A stretch of DNA of 64,000 nucleotides from an uncultured Lachnospiraceae bacterium (GCA_947644545.1 CANRZW010000013.1:1-64000); one strand, 5' to 3'; positions 8,552 through 17,245 are shown, numbered from the stretch's first letter. Program-made: numbers and translations. Notes: a model not told the origin generated them from the sequence alone.

Positions 8552-8995
8552 ATGGCACAGAAGATAGGGTTCTTAAAAAAAGCAAACGAGCCAACCGAGT
8601 TGGAGAGGACAGAGCAGAATATTGCGCAGGTAGAAGGAGAGATACAGCAGAGGGTGTATCAATTAGGGCAACTGTTTTATGAGGAAAACAAGGCGAACGA
8701 AAATGTGGATAGCAAATACTATAGCCTTGTGGATACGATTGCCAAGCTGGAGCTTAATCGGATAGGCTTTTATAAAAATAAACTGCGTCTGCAGGGGCAG
8801 ATGATGTGTGAGAATTGCGGTACAGTCATTCCCTACGGGAGTATTTTCTGTAACTCCTGCGGGAAAAGGGCAGACGAACGGGAAGCAGGGAACTCTTCGG
8901 CGGCGGTGGGAAGCGGAAGAAAATGCGCAAAGTGCGGCGCTCCTATGGAGGAAGACAGCCTGTTTTGTGTTTCCTGCGGTGCAAAGGCGAATTAG
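8552..8995 (+). CDS. coiled-coil protein with two C-terminal zinc ribbons
   Basis: Encodes 147 residues. An amphipathic helical N-terminal half (about 1-85, Glu/Gln-rich) is followed by two CxxC...CxxC ribbons: CENCGTVIPYGSIFCNSCG and CAKCGAPMEEDSLFCVSCG. There is no membrane segment, unlike its downstream neighbours. It is the first gene of the cluster, after GGGAGGAGAAG. It may be a cytosolic partner of the membrane zinc-ribbon proteins; function unknown. Confidence 0.75.
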   Translation: MAQKIGFLKKANEPTELERTEQNIAQVEGEIQQRVYQLGQLFYEENKANENVDSKYYSLVDTIAKLELNRIGFYKNKLRLQGQMMCENCGTVIPYGSIFCNSCGKRADEREAGNSSAAVGSGRKCAKCGAPMEEDSLFCVSCGAKAN

Positions 8996-9046
8996 AAGAA
9001 GAGAAAGCGGCGCAGGCGGAAGCCTGCTTAGAGAGAGGATAGGGTT

Positions 9047-10060
9047 ATGTATTGTAAGAAATGTGGAAAAGAGATTTCGGATGGGGCGGGCTTTTGCAAG
9101 TTCTGCGGCGGGCGTGTGAAGGCGGATACATCACTTCCCACGGGAAGCGGCGCGTTGGCGCAGATGCCGTTGGCGCCCCTGCCTGCTGCAGAGCAGAAAG
9201 AAACGCAGCCCAAAAAACTTCCGATTTCAATAGCGGCTTTGGGACCGGCCCTGGCAGCGTTGGTTGTCGTTGTGATAGCGGCAGGGCTGATTTTTGCCAG
9301 AGGAGGAAATAAAATTGAACAGGAGATCCGACAGGCGAAAAAGTACTTAGAAGAAGGAAACTATGAAGAAGCCCTGGGATGCTGCGAGAAAGTCCTGGAA
9401 AAGGATAGACGGTATGCAGAGGCCTATTTAGTGTGCGCAGATATCCATATCGCAAGAGAAGCGTATAAAGATGCGATAGAGATTCTGGACGAATATTTAG
9501 AGCCGGCCAATGAAGAAGAGCTTAAAGAATTTAAAGAGAACTTCGATGAAAAACGGGAGGAAGTTTATCGGATACAGGAGGAAGCCTTGTCGGGCGTGTG
9601 GCAGATGAATTATGATATTGAGAATCTGATTCCGAAGGATTTTAGCGGCAGTTATAGTATTCCTGTGGAGCCTGTGCCGATTCTGCTGGAATTTAACGGC
9701 GATGGCGGCCTGTATCTTTCTATAGAGCCGGACTATTTTGATGGGGCGCGGCAGATACTGAGCAAGTTCGCAACTGTGGCGACTACTGCCGCTACCCAAA
9801 ACCCTATAGGGGGAAAGGCGGCGGGATGGATAACGAATTTAGTAACAGGACTTTTGGCGGATAATGCGGGCGTTAGTTACAGCTATAACGTGGTGGAAGA
9901 CAGGCTGTATTGTACAAACGCAGAAGGGGAAAAGGAATTCTATCTCTTTGAGATTAACGGCGGTACACTGACCGTTCAATCATGTTCAGAGGAAAAATAT
10001 TATTTGGATTTCCCATTGGTTCTGGAAAGGACAGAGCAGCAGCCGGATGCGGCGAGATAA
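9047..10060 (+). CDS. membrane zinc-ribbon protein with TPR region
   Basis: Encodes 337 residues. A zinc ribbon (Cys 3, 6, 17, 20) is followed by a proline-rich linker, one transmembrane helix at about 61-85, TPR-like helices at about 95-150 (YLEEGNYEEALGCCEKVLE), then a mixed beta domain. The expected topology is ribbon inside, the rest outside. RBS GAGAGAGGATAGGGTT. One of four paralogous ribbon-TM proteins in series; family function unknown. Confidence 0.75.
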   Translation: MYCKKCGKEISDGAGFCKFCGGRVKADTSLPTGSGALAQMPLAPLPAAEQKETQPKKLPISIAALGPALAALVVVVIAAGLIFARGGNKIEQEIRQAKKYLEEGNYEEALGCCEKVLEKDRRYAEAYLVCADIHIAREAYKDAIEILDEYLEPANEEELKEFKENFDEKREEVYRIQEEALSGVWQMNYDIENLIPKDFSGSYSIPVEPVPILLEFNGDGGLYLSIEPDYFDGARQILSKFATVATTAATQNPIGGKAAGWITNLVTGLLADNAGVSYSYNVVEDRLYCTNAEGEKEFYLFEINGGTLTVQSCSEEKYYLDFPLVLERTEQQPDAAR

Positions 10061-10096
10061 GAGACGGAATGATTCGGATGGAGAGAGGATGAGAGG

Positions 10097-11107
10097 ATGT
10101 TTTGTAAGAAGTGTGGGAACGAAATAAAAGACGGCGCTGTATTTTGCGCGCACTGCGGTGCACCGGTAGAACAGAAGGTGATGGGAATGGGAACGAATCC
10201 TCTGCCAGGCGGCATAAACGGGATTCCAAGCCTCGGCACGCAGACCGGAGGCGGCGCTTCAGTGGCCGATGGAAATTCTAACCGCCGCTTTATGCGCATC
10301 GGTGGAGCCGTTGCGGTATTAGTGTTGGTACTTGTCGGCGGGCTGGGAATCGGCCTGCATTTTGGAAAAGGAGACAGCGGCAGTACAGAATCTGGGGATA
10401 AGGAGCCAAAAGAGGTAAGTGAGTCAACAGAAGAAAAAGAAGAGGAAAGCCTTGTCCGGACATGGGAAGGCGAGTATGAGCTCCTCTACATTTATTGGTG
10501 GCAGGGTACGGAAAGCGGATTGTACAGCGGATTGTCCTATGACGATGATATAGCAGAACTAAAAGAAATGGAGATGGAGATGGAGGGCTTCGGTGAGCCT
10601 TTATCTGCGGTCGCCAATGCGTTGTTATCTGCGAAAGTGCCGGGATTTTTGGAATTTAGCAAGGACGATACATGGAAACTCCATGTAGACGAAGATGACT
10701 TTTATAATGTATTTGCGGAGGTCTGTTTTGAAATGTTCTCTGCAATGGATGCTGATACACGTAATGAGGTAATAGAAGAAGCGGATTGGATAGCATTTAT
10801 GAATGCGCCGAAAGCGGAACGCGGAAAAGTAATGAAGGAATTGGTTTTTGATAAGGAACAACAAGAGGAATTGCAGCGCCTTTTCAAAAGGGCGGTATGG
10901 TCCGGCAGTTATACAGTGAATGAGGAAGAGGGAGAGATCGAGCTGACCATAACAGAAGCAATGGGAGAGGAAAAATCAGAAAAAGTGCTATTGGAATATC
11001 AGGTGGAGGACGGAAAGCTGAGCTTAGAAGTACAGGAAGATGAAAGTGGAATCATGGAACCGTGGCAGGAAATGGGCTTTTTTGACAAAAAACTGTCTGG
11101 AAAATGA
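10097..11107 (+). CDS. membrane zinc-ribbon protein
   Basis: Encodes 336 residues. An N-terminal ribbon (CKKCGNEIKDGAVFCAHCG) is followed by a Gly-rich linker, one transmembrane helix at about 67-90, a Ser/Glu-rich stalk and an acidic outer domain. Its C-terminal part is a beta-rich fold without a motif that I know. RBS AGAGGATGAGAGG. Same architecture as its neighbours; the outer domains have little in common. Confidence 0.75.
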   Translation: MFCKKCGNEIKDGAVFCAHCGAPVEQKVMGMGTNPLPGGINGIPSLGTQTGGGASVADGNSNRRFMRIGGAVAVLVLVLVGGLGIGLHFGKGDSGSTESGDKEPKEVSESTEEKEEESLVRTWEGEYELLYIYWWQGTESGLYSGLSYDDDIAELKEMEMEMEGFGEPLSAVANALLSAKVPGFLEFSKDDTWKLHVDEDDFYNVFAEVCFEMFSAMDADTRNEVIEEADWIAFMNAPKAERGKVMKELVFDKEQQEELQRLFKRAVWSGSYTVNEEEGEIELTITEAMGEEKSEKVLLEYQVEDGKLSLEVQEDESGIMEPWQEMGFFDKKLSGK

Positions 11108-11223
11108 TAATAGAACTGGAATTATGGCGGCCTTTACGAGGATGATCGTGAAAAGCCGCCTGTTTTGCCACGTTGGCAGCGGATACTGTAGGATGGCGCA
11201 TAAGAGCGGGAAATGGAGAGAGA

Positions 11224-12936
11224 ATGTTTTGTAAAAATTGCGGAAGAAAGATCAAAGAGGGGGACTCGTTCTGTGTCTGTTGCGGTACACCTGTGAAGGC
11301 GAGTGGTGGAACCATGCAAATACAGGAAGCGGAGCCAAACATCGAAAGTGCTAATAAAAAGAAAAAAATAGTTATTATTTCATGCATTGTTGTAATGCTT
11401 GTCTTAACGGCAGCGGGAACAGGGGCTTTGTTGTTTTTTAACAGTGACGGTTACCGGAGTAGGAAAAATATGACACTGGCGGAAGAAGTGCAAAAGGGAT
11501 CAGTCAATGCCGATGTTTCAGATATGGAAAACGACGAGGAAACAGTGCAGCCAAAAGAGACGGCGCAAGAAGAGACGGACGCATCACAGCAGGATAAAAA
11601 GGAAGAATCTGACAGAGAGGACGGAATGTCTTCGGTCGAAGAAGATTCAGATATGGAAACAGACGTATGGAAAACGGAGGAACATTATCGACATACACAG
11701 GACGGCGGGGAATATCTACAGAGTCTAATTGAGTATGACAGCAGAGAACATATAGTCAGAGAGTGTTTTTACAATGAGGATGGAAGTATATTCAGTGAAA
11801 CAAAATGGGACAATCGGTATAACGGAGAGGGAAAGCTTCTTGGCCGAACCGGAACCAGTGGGAGCACTTCTTCCATCGAGGAGTATGACGAAGAGGAAAG
11901 AAAGATAACAACTCGCTGCTATGATGAGTGGCACAGATTGATTAGTGAATGTCCTGTTTCTTATGAGTATGATGAACTGGAAAAGGTATGGTACTGTGAT
12001 TATATGTGGCTGAACTACAACGAGGAGGGGGAATATACAGGCAGTGGCCTGAGTAATCATGAAATAATCAGTTATGATGAACAAGGCAGGATAACTGCAT
12101 TCTGCCAATATCCGTTTACGGCACGGTGTTATATGTATGATAAGACCGAGGAAGAGATCCGGCAGGAGCTGGCAGGTATATCACAGGAGTCAGAGAAGCT
12201 GATCTACCGTGAGTTCGCACAGATGACGGAGGAGTATGGTGACGATGGGCTAATAGAGGTATATCGCTATGACGGGGAAGGAAATCTGCAGGATGTTAGC
12301 AACTATCATGCTGCGGATGATTCACTCATCCGGAAAGTGTCCTGCACTTACGAGTATGACAGCGCGGGTAATATCCGGACAAGCCGTATGGAGAGCGAAT
12401 CCGAGACGGTAGCTGTGGTCTATAACAGGGCGGTATTGCAGAATCCTTGTGGTATACAGGAAGTGACATGGAGAGATGGCGAATATGGGATAGAAAAGCC
12501 TGTTTTGCGATTTCAGCTGGAGAATGGAAGTGTAATCGAACGCGAGGCGACATATGCCGGATTGGTGGATCATGTGGAGTATCGGGATATTAACGGGGAT
12601 GGGTTCCGAGAGGCTTTTGTGTATATTGTCATGCCAAATAATTTTTTTGATACTTATTATCGGATTGCTGTCTACCAAGTGCAGGAGGGGAGTGTGACGG
12701 ATATATCTCCATATACAGAATTTTTGGAGGAAGCCTCCTATTGGAATACCGAAATTGTGGAAGAGTCCGAAACGGGATATGGGGTGGTTCTCCAACTGGA
12801 GTCTTATGATAAGATTTTGGGAGTGGAAGGATCCAGCATATATGTTGCCGACAGGCTCACAATAGGGTATCGGGATGGCAGATGGGAGGAACTATCAAGA
12901 GAAAGCAATCCAGACGGGATTGGCGGAGCAGAGTAG
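11224..12936 (+). CDS. membrane zinc-ribbon protein with YD-like repeats
   Basis: Encodes 570 residues. A ribbon (CKNCGRKIKEGDSFCVCCG) is followed by a transmembrane helix at about 49-72, a highly acidic linker to about 155, then several imperfect YD-type units (IEEYDEEERKI, YEYDSAGNIR), and a C-terminal domain with a DINGDGF loop that looks like a calcium-binding or FG-GAP turn. Just after the membrane it reads NSDGYRSRKNMTLAEE, nearly the same as the next gene, so the two arose by duplication. Start chosen at 11224 after GGAGAGAGA; an upstream in-frame ATG at 11173 would displace the ribbon from the N-terminus. Confidence 0.75.
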   Translation: MFCKNCGRKIKEGDSFCVCCGTPVKASGGTMQIQEAEPNIESANKKKKIVIISCIVVMLVLTAAGTGALLFFNSDGYRSRKNMTLAEEVQKGSVNADVSDMENDEETVQPKETAQEETDASQQDKKEESDREDGMSSVEEDSDMETDVWKTEEHYRHTQDGGEYLQSLIEYDSREHIVRECFYNEDGSIFSETKWDNRYNGEGKLLGRTGTSGSTSSIEEYDEEERKITTRCYDEWHRLISECPVSYEYDELEKVWYCDYMWLNYNEEGEYTGSGLSNHEIISYDEQGRITAFCQYPFTARCYMYDKTEEEIRQELAGISQESEKLIYREFAQMTEEYGDDGLIEVYRYDGEGNLQDVSNYHAADDSLIRKVSCTYEYDSAGNIRTSRMESESETVAVVYNRAVLQNPCGIQEVTWRDGEYGIEKPVLRFQLENGSVIEREATYAGLVDHVEYRDINGDGFREAFVYIVMPNNFFDTYYRIAVYQVQEGSVTDISPYTEFLEEASYWNTEIVEESETGYGVVLQLESYDKILGVEGSSIYVADRLTIGYRDGRWEELSRESNPDGIGGAE

Positions 12937-12950
12937 GAAACGGAGATAAT

Positions 12951-14696
12951 ATGTTTTGTAAAAATTGTGGAAAAGAGATCAAAGAGGGAGATGTGTTTTG
13001 TGGCAGATGCGGTACGCCCGTATTGACGCAAACGGAAGAACCGAAGGGGAATAAAAAATTAGTTATGCTGGTGATTGTTGTGGTTTTAGCTCTTGCAGCG
13101 GTGGGGACAGGGAGCGTCTTGTATGTAAACAGTGACGGATACCAGAGCGGGAAAAATATGAAGCTGGCGGAGGAAATGTATGGGTCAGGGGAGTATGAAG
13201 AGGCGATCACTTATTATGAGGAAGCACTTAAGTTAGATAACAGCAATGCCAGAGCCTATGCAGGGGCAGCAGATATCTATGTGCAGAGAGGCAATTACGA
13301 TCAGGCGTTGGAAACAGCAGAGGGCGGGCTTGCCCATATCAGAGCAGAGGATAAGGAACTCCTGATGCAGAAGTTTGTGGAAATCTACAAGAAAAAAGCG
13401 GAAGCTTTATTTGCAGATGAAGAGTATGGACAGACAGTGGAGCTTCTTCGGGAGGGTCAGGAGAAGACGGGAGAGAGTTCATTGGGCTGCTATGCGGCGG
13501 AGCTGTTCCAAGAGAAAGCGGATGCCTGTCTGTCGGATAACGAGTGTATACAGGCAATCGAAATATTAATGTTGGGAATCGAATATACAGGGTCCGACGA
13601 GTTGGCTAAACGGGAATCGTTTGTGCGGGAGAATACAGTCGTTGCAGTGGAAAGTGTAACATGGTACGATTCAACCGGGGAGGCAGCCTGGTATTATTAT
13701 GATTCTGAATATGATGAAAGCGGGAACCTGATCAAAAGTATTCCTTATGTTTCGTACGGGGAAGCAGTCGGAGGATATACGGAATATGAATATGATGAAA
13801 GGGGGAATCAAATCGGAGAAATCGATTACGATGCAGATGGAAAAGTAAGTTCGCGCGTAGAAAATGAATATGATGAAAACGGGAACCAGATCAAACATAT
13901 TATTTATGATGCGGATGGGGAGATAATCTGGAATAGTGAATGGGAATATGATGAAAATGGAAACCAAATCAAGATTCCCATTATGGATCGTTCTGGGAAA
14001 ATACTAACAGGATACCGTAAAATAGAATATGACGAAAAGGGAAATGCAATAAAAGAAATTGGAGGTGAGTATACAGATAACGGAGACGAGAATGTGGATT
14101 ATAGATCAGAATCCGAATACGATGAAAGTGGGAACCGGATCAAATATATAGTATACGATTCGGCCGGGGAAGTAAGCAGACATGAAGAATATGAATACGA
14201 TGAAAGTGGGAAGCGGATCAAATATATAGAATATGATCCGGCCGGAGGAGTAAGTAAGATTGAGGAATATGATAAAAACGGAAACGCAGTAAAAGTAGTT
14301 GAGTATGACAATGACGGAAGAATGAGTATTTATGGCGAATATGAAAATGAGTATGATGCGAATGGAAAAATGATCCAAAGAATTACTTACGATTTTGCGG
14401 GAACAAGAAGAGGATATGAAGAGTATGGCTATGACGAAAACGGGAAGGAAATAAAACGCTTATCCGCTCAATATGACGCTGACGGAAAGAGAACAGATTA
14501 TCAGGAAAAAGCATATGAGTACGATGAAAAAGGTAATATGACAAAAGCGCTTTCTTATGACGCTGACGGGATAATGCTTGATCAGAAAGAATATCAATAT
14601 CAATACGATGAAATCGGAAATCTGATTAGGCGGACAGAGGACGGGATTTGCCGATACAGTGCGGAATATACTTATGCTTTCGTTGGTGATCGATAG
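12951..14696 (+). CDS. membrane zinc-ribbon protein with TPR and about ten YD/RHS-like repeats
   Basis: Encodes 581 residues. Zinc ribbon at 3-20, transmembrane helix at about 36-58, TPR helices at about 70-220, then roughly ten repeats of 25-30 residues built on YDENGNQIK...YDADG to the end. The YD repeats resemble RHS/wall-associated repeats that form beta shells outside the cell, but there is no toxin-like C-terminus. Start at 12951 after CGGAGATAAT; the frame is open further upstream inside the preceding gene. Function unknown. Confidence 0.75.
   Translation: MFCKNCGKEIKEGDVFCGRCGTPVLTQTEEPKGNKKLVMLVIVVVLALAAVGTGSVLYVNSDGYQSGKNMKLAEEMYGSGEYEEAITYYEEALKLDNSNARAYAGAADIYVQRGNYDQALETAEGGLAHIRAEDKELLMQKFVEIYKKKAEALFADEEYGQTVELLREGQEKTGESSLGCYAAELFQEKADACLSDNECIQAIEILMLGIEYTGSDELAKRESFVRENTVVAVESVTWYDSTGEAAWYYYDSEYDESGNLIKSIPYVSYGEAVGGYTEYEYDERGNQIGEIDYDADGKVSSRVENEYDENGNQIKHIIYDADGEIIWNSEWEYDENGNQIKIPIMDRSGKILTGYRKIEYDEKGNAIKEIGGEYTDNGDENVDYRSESEYDESGNRIKYIVYDSAGEVSRHEEYEYDESGKRIKYIEYDPAGGVSKIEEYDKNGNAVKVVEYDNDGRMSIYGEYENEYDANGKMIQRITYDFAGTRRGYEEYGYDENGKEIKRLSAQYDADGKRTDYQEKAYEYDEKGNMTKALSYDADGIMLDQKEYQYQYDEIGNLIRRTEDGICRYSAEYTYAFVGDR
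13707..14630 (+). repeat. tandem YD-encoding repeats
   Basis: About ten degenerate copies of a unit of 75-90 bp containing GAATATGATGAAAACGGGAA or close variants (for example at 13707, 13787, 13867, 13945, 14117, 14195, 14520). They encode the YD repeats of the overlapping gene and are likely sites of unit gain or loss by recombination. Confidence 0.8.
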
Positions 14697-14738
14697 TTAA
14701 TACAAAACTAATGCATATGAGGAGGAAACGAAGAGACT

Positions 14739-15005
14739 ATGTTTTGCAGCAATTGCGGAAGACAGCTAAAAGAGGGAGCGGCGTTTTGCGATCGCTGCGG
14801 TACGCCCGTGCAACTGGACTTGACGCAGCTTTCCGAATATCCTGTCTGGTATGCGGATTATGAACCTACGCCGCAGACACCGTATCAGTTTGCGGTTTGG
14901 CAGTATTCAAATCACGGAAGCGTGGATGGAATAGAGGGAGAGGTTGATTTGAATCTGCAATTCTGCCCCGTAGAATCCCTTTCGGAGACCATCCGGTGTC
15001 AATAG
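14739..15005 (+). CDS. zinc ribbon fused to the C-terminal tail of a GH25 lysozyme
   Basis: Encodes 88 residues. Residues 1-24 are the same ribbon as the preceding genes (CSNCGRQLKEGAAFCDRCG). From about residue 35 it reads YPVWYADYEP...AVWQYSNHGSVDGIEG...VDLN, which is the last beta strands of a GH25 muramidase; compare WQYTDQGKVAGIEGDVDLN in the lysozyme at 40243. The catalytic part of GH25 is absent. It has a good RBS (AGGAGGAAACG). Most likely the scar of a deletion that joined the two ends of a ribbon-GH25 gene; it may not be functional. Confidence 0.7.
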   Translation: MFCSNCGRQLKEGAAFCDRCGTPVQLDLTQLSEYPVWYADYEPTPQTPYQFAVWQYSNHGSVDGIEGEVDLNLQFCPVESLSETIRCQ

Positions 15006-15532
15006 TGGCCTGCCTTTTTGTGTCGATATCGCACAAAGGATTTTTGAGGCAGGGGAGCCAGGGATCCAAAAAGGACTACATATCGTAAAAGGCAAGGGCG
15101 TCTGCAAGCGAGAGCTTAGGGGACGTCCTTTCTTTGTAACCGCCAAATAGTGAAAGAAAGAACAAGGGGAATAACAAAGGGAATGGCAACGGATATATGC
15201 CTGCGCAACGGATGAAAACTGTCGTGAAATAGATTTCACAATGATATAGATGGAAAAGCAGAAAAAATTATGAAAAATGACAATTTACAATATTTGGAAG
15301 GAAATGTATGATATAGGCATAGTGAAATCGGTAACATACTGATACCACACAGACATTACAGATATGACCTGAAAACTATAAAAAATGCGGGGGTGATGGA
15401 ATAGAACGGATTGTTATGGATAAGCTGTTTATAAGGGGAATTTAAGTCAATCCGGTGCTGGTTCTGCAAAACAGGAAGTAGAACGTAAAACATAACAAAG
15501 GCAAAATGAAGAAGTAAAGGAGATTGAATCAT
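15006..15532. other. gene-poor stretch with hairpin and gene fragments
   Basis: No intact gene in about 520 bp. CCTGCCT (15009-15015) and AGGCAGG (15046-15052) enclose an inner TTTGTG/CACAAA stem, a strong fold of about 45 bases. A frame open from 14974 to 15150 (containing NPFRRPSG and RGRPFFVTAK before the stop) has no start or RBS and may be the tail of a lost gene. From 15150 to 15500 only short AT-rich frames are seen. The last 30 bp hold the RBS of the HPr-like gene. Confidence 0.4.
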
Positions 15533-15766
15533 ATGCAGCAGGTGAATGTTAAGTTTAACGATGTTGAACAGATCAGGCAGTTTATTAAGACAATTGACAA
15601 ATTTGATACCAATTTCGATCTTGGTTCCGGCCACAGGGTGGTAGATGCGAAGTCTATCATCGGCGTGATGGCGCTTGATTTCTCAGGGCCGCTTCAGCTT
15701 AGATATCATTCGGATGATGCAAATATCAGAGCGATGATTGCGCCGTTCTTAGCATGTGAAGGTTAA
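15533..15766 (+). CDS. HPr-like protein lacking the phospho-histidine
   Basis: Encodes 77 residues with the HPr fold pattern and the conserved Ser-46 region (DAKSIIGVMAL). The segment GLHARP that carries the active His in real HPr is replaced by VEQIRQFI, so it cannot carry phosphate from enzyme I in the normal way. A paralog with the same change is at 23305. Start at 15533 after AAAGGAGATTG. A possible regulatory Crh-like role is inference only. Confidence 0.75.
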   Translation: MQQVNVKFNDVEQIRQFIKTIDKFDTNFDLGSGHRVVDAKSIIGVMALDFSGPLQLRYHSDDANIRAMIAPFLACEG

Positions 15767-15789
15767 AAGGGATTAAATAAATGGGCAGA

Positions 15790-15834
15790 GAGCCTGCGGG
15801 CTGTCCCCTGGAAGGGACAGTACGCAGGTTCTTT
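15790..15834 (+). terminator. rho-independent terminator after the HPr-like gene
   Basis: AGCCTGCGGGCTGTCCC pairs with GGGACAGTACGCAGGTT with small internal mismatches, a loop of about six bases, then TTCTTT. It is 23 bp after the stop codon. Confidence 0.75.
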
Positions 15835-15901
15835 ACATCTTCCGGGTGGAATGGTAAAATGTTGATGGATTTAAGAGTCGGGTAAAGGCAGGGTGTGCTC
15901 C

Positions 15902-16189
15902 ATGAATCAGAAGGTTTACGAATATGAATCCATGATCTATGATGCGGATAAAAAGGGCGGCGCATATGTGATCTTCCCCTATGATATCAGAGAAGAGTTT
16001 GGCCGGGGCCGGGTGAAGGTACATGCGGAATTTGACGGCGAGCCATATGACGGCAGCATCGTTAATATGGGAGTTAAGAATGAAGACGGCAGTGTCTGTT
16101 ACATTATCGGGCTGCGCAAGGATATCCGCAATAAGATCGGAAAGCAGCCGGGGGATCAGGTGCAGGTGACGGTAAGAGAACGGGAATAG
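15902..16189 (+). CDS. DUF1905 domain protein
   Basis: Encodes 95 residues of the DUF1905 beta-barrel type: VYEYESMIYDADKKGGAYVIFPYDIREEFG near the start and GLRKDIRNKIGKQPGDQVQVTV at the end. The family often occurs alone or fused to YdeI-like domains; biochemical role unknown. A GTG nine bases upstream is in frame, but the ATG at 15902 is better spaced from GGCAGGG. The same domain heads the fusion protein at 41498. Confidence 0.8.
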   Translation: MNQKVYEYESMIYDADKKGGAYVIFPYDIREEFGRGRVKVHAEFDGEPYDGSIVNMGVKNEDGSVCYIIGLRKDIRNKIGKQPGDQVQVTVRERE

Positions 16190-16210
16190 ATGTTTGCAGC
16201 GGAGGAAGAG

Positions 16211-16555
16211 ATGGATAACGAGAAAGTATTTCGGATGGAGTTTTCCAAGGTATATGGACTGCTGGTGAATAAGGCGGTCAAGAAGGGAAGGACAAAGGAG
16301 GAGGTAGACGCGGTGACGCGGTGGCTCACCGGATACAGCCAGGAAGAGCTTGACGATAGGAACAGCCGCTTCGTCACCTATGGCGATTTCTTCCGTAATG
16401 CGCCGCAGTTGAATGAGAAGCGGAAGCAGATCAAGGGAGTAATCTGCGGCGTGCGGATAGAGGAGATAGAGGACCCGCTGATGAGGGAGATTCGATATCT
16501 GGATAAACTGGTAGACGAACTGGCGAAAGGAAAGCCTTTGGAGAAGCTCTTTTAA
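16211..16555 (+). CDS. DUF2200 family protein
   Basis: Encodes 114 residues with the pattern of DUF2200: VFRMEFSKVYGLLVNKA, then RTKEEVDAVTRWLTGY, then ending in KPLEKLF. Conserved in many Firmicutes and Proteobacteria; function unknown. Start at 16211 after GGAGGAAGAG; an earlier in-frame ATG at 16190 touches the stop of the preceding gene but has a poorer RBS. Confidence 0.8.
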   Translation: MDNEKVFRMEFSKVYGLLVNKAVKKGRTKEEVDAVTRWLTGYSQEELDDRNSRFVTYGDFFRNAPQLNEKRKQIKGVICGVRIEEIEDPLMREIRYLDKLVDELAKGKPLEKLF

Positions 16556-16556
16556 G

Positions 16557-16585
16557 TTGACACGCATCGGCAGTCAGACTATAAT
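16557..16585 (+). promoter_or_regulatory. consensus sigma-A promoter for the ECF transporter genes
   Basis: TTGACA, 17 bp, TATAAT: a perfect match to consensus. The first A of the -35 lies four bases after the DUF2200 stop. The leader to the S-component start is only about 50 nt, too short for a typical thiamine, FMN or cobalamin riboswitch. Confidence 0.9.
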
Positions 16586-16642
16586 ACAAATGTGTGATTT
16601 CTACATAATAAAACATTTTCAGATGAGAGGGAGGAAATTCCA

Positions 16643-17185
16643 ATGAAGAAGTTATCTGTGAAAACTGTGGTGGCGATCGGTATCGGCGCGGCGTTATTCT
16701 TTGTTCTGGGTAAGATCTCGATACCAACGCCGGTTCCCAATACCTACATCAGTCTGCAGTATGCGGTGCAGGCGGTATTTGCGACACTGTTCGGGCCGAT
16801 TGCGGGTCTGCTGATCGGATTTATCGGTCATACGCTGATCGATGCGACCAGCTATGGACCTTGGTTTAGCTGGATCATTGCGTCTGCGTTTGCCGGCCTT
16901 GTGATCGGTGTTGTGACGTTGAAGCTGGACATCAACGAGGGGATCGACACCAGGAAGATCGTTCATTTTAATGTGGCGCAGATTATAGCACATCTGCTGT
17001 CATGGGGACTTGTGGCGCCTTGTCTTGATATTGTGATCTATTCTGAACCTATCGAGAAGTTATTTGCGCAGGGCCTGATGGCAGGTATTGCCAATATGGT
17101 AACAACCGGTATTGTGGGTTCGCTTCTGTTAGTTGCATATGCGAAGACGGTTGTCAGGAAAGGTTCTCTGAGTAAGGAGAATTAA
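16643..17185 (+). CDS. ECF transporter S component, UPF0397 family
   Basis: Encodes 180 residues with five or six hydrophobic helices, the TVVAIGIGAALFFVLGKI opening and the GPIAGLLIGFIGHTLIDA segment typical of UPF0397 substrate-binding membrane proteins. It partners with the fused ATPase and T protein downstream. The substrate of UPF0397 transporters is not settled (vitamin-like molecules or cations are suggested). RBS GAGAGGGAGGAAA. Confidence 0.85.
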   Translation: MKKLSVKTVVAIGIGAALFFVLGKISIPTPVPNTYISLQYAVQAVFATLFGPIAGLLIGFIGHTLIDATSYGPWFSWIIASAFAGLVIGVVTLKLDINEGIDTRKIVHFNVAQIIAHLLSWGLVAPCLDIVIYSEPIEKLFAQGLMAGIANMVTTGIVGSLLLVAYAKTVVRKGSLSKEN

Positions 17186-17207
17186 GGTAATCATTCAGTC
17201 CGGGATC

Positions 17208-17245
17208 AAAGAGCGGCCGTAATCGACAGATGCGGCGGCTCTTTT
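17208..17245 (+). terminator. terminator or attenuator between ECF S and A genes
   Basis: AAAGAGC...GCTCTTTT with an inner GGCCG/CGGC stem, directly after the S-component gene. It would lower expression of the ATPase and T genes relative to S, or those genes have their own promoter in 17250-17330. Confidence 0.65.

Noticed and set aside
13707..14630. CRISPR array
   Set aside because: The regular repeats are coding YD units with no unique spacers of constant length; no cas genes are present in the window.
16563..16642. Vitamin riboswitch before the ECF transporter genes
   Set aside because: Only about 50 nt of leader lie between the promoter and the start, with no THI, RFN or cobalamin box-like sequence seen.
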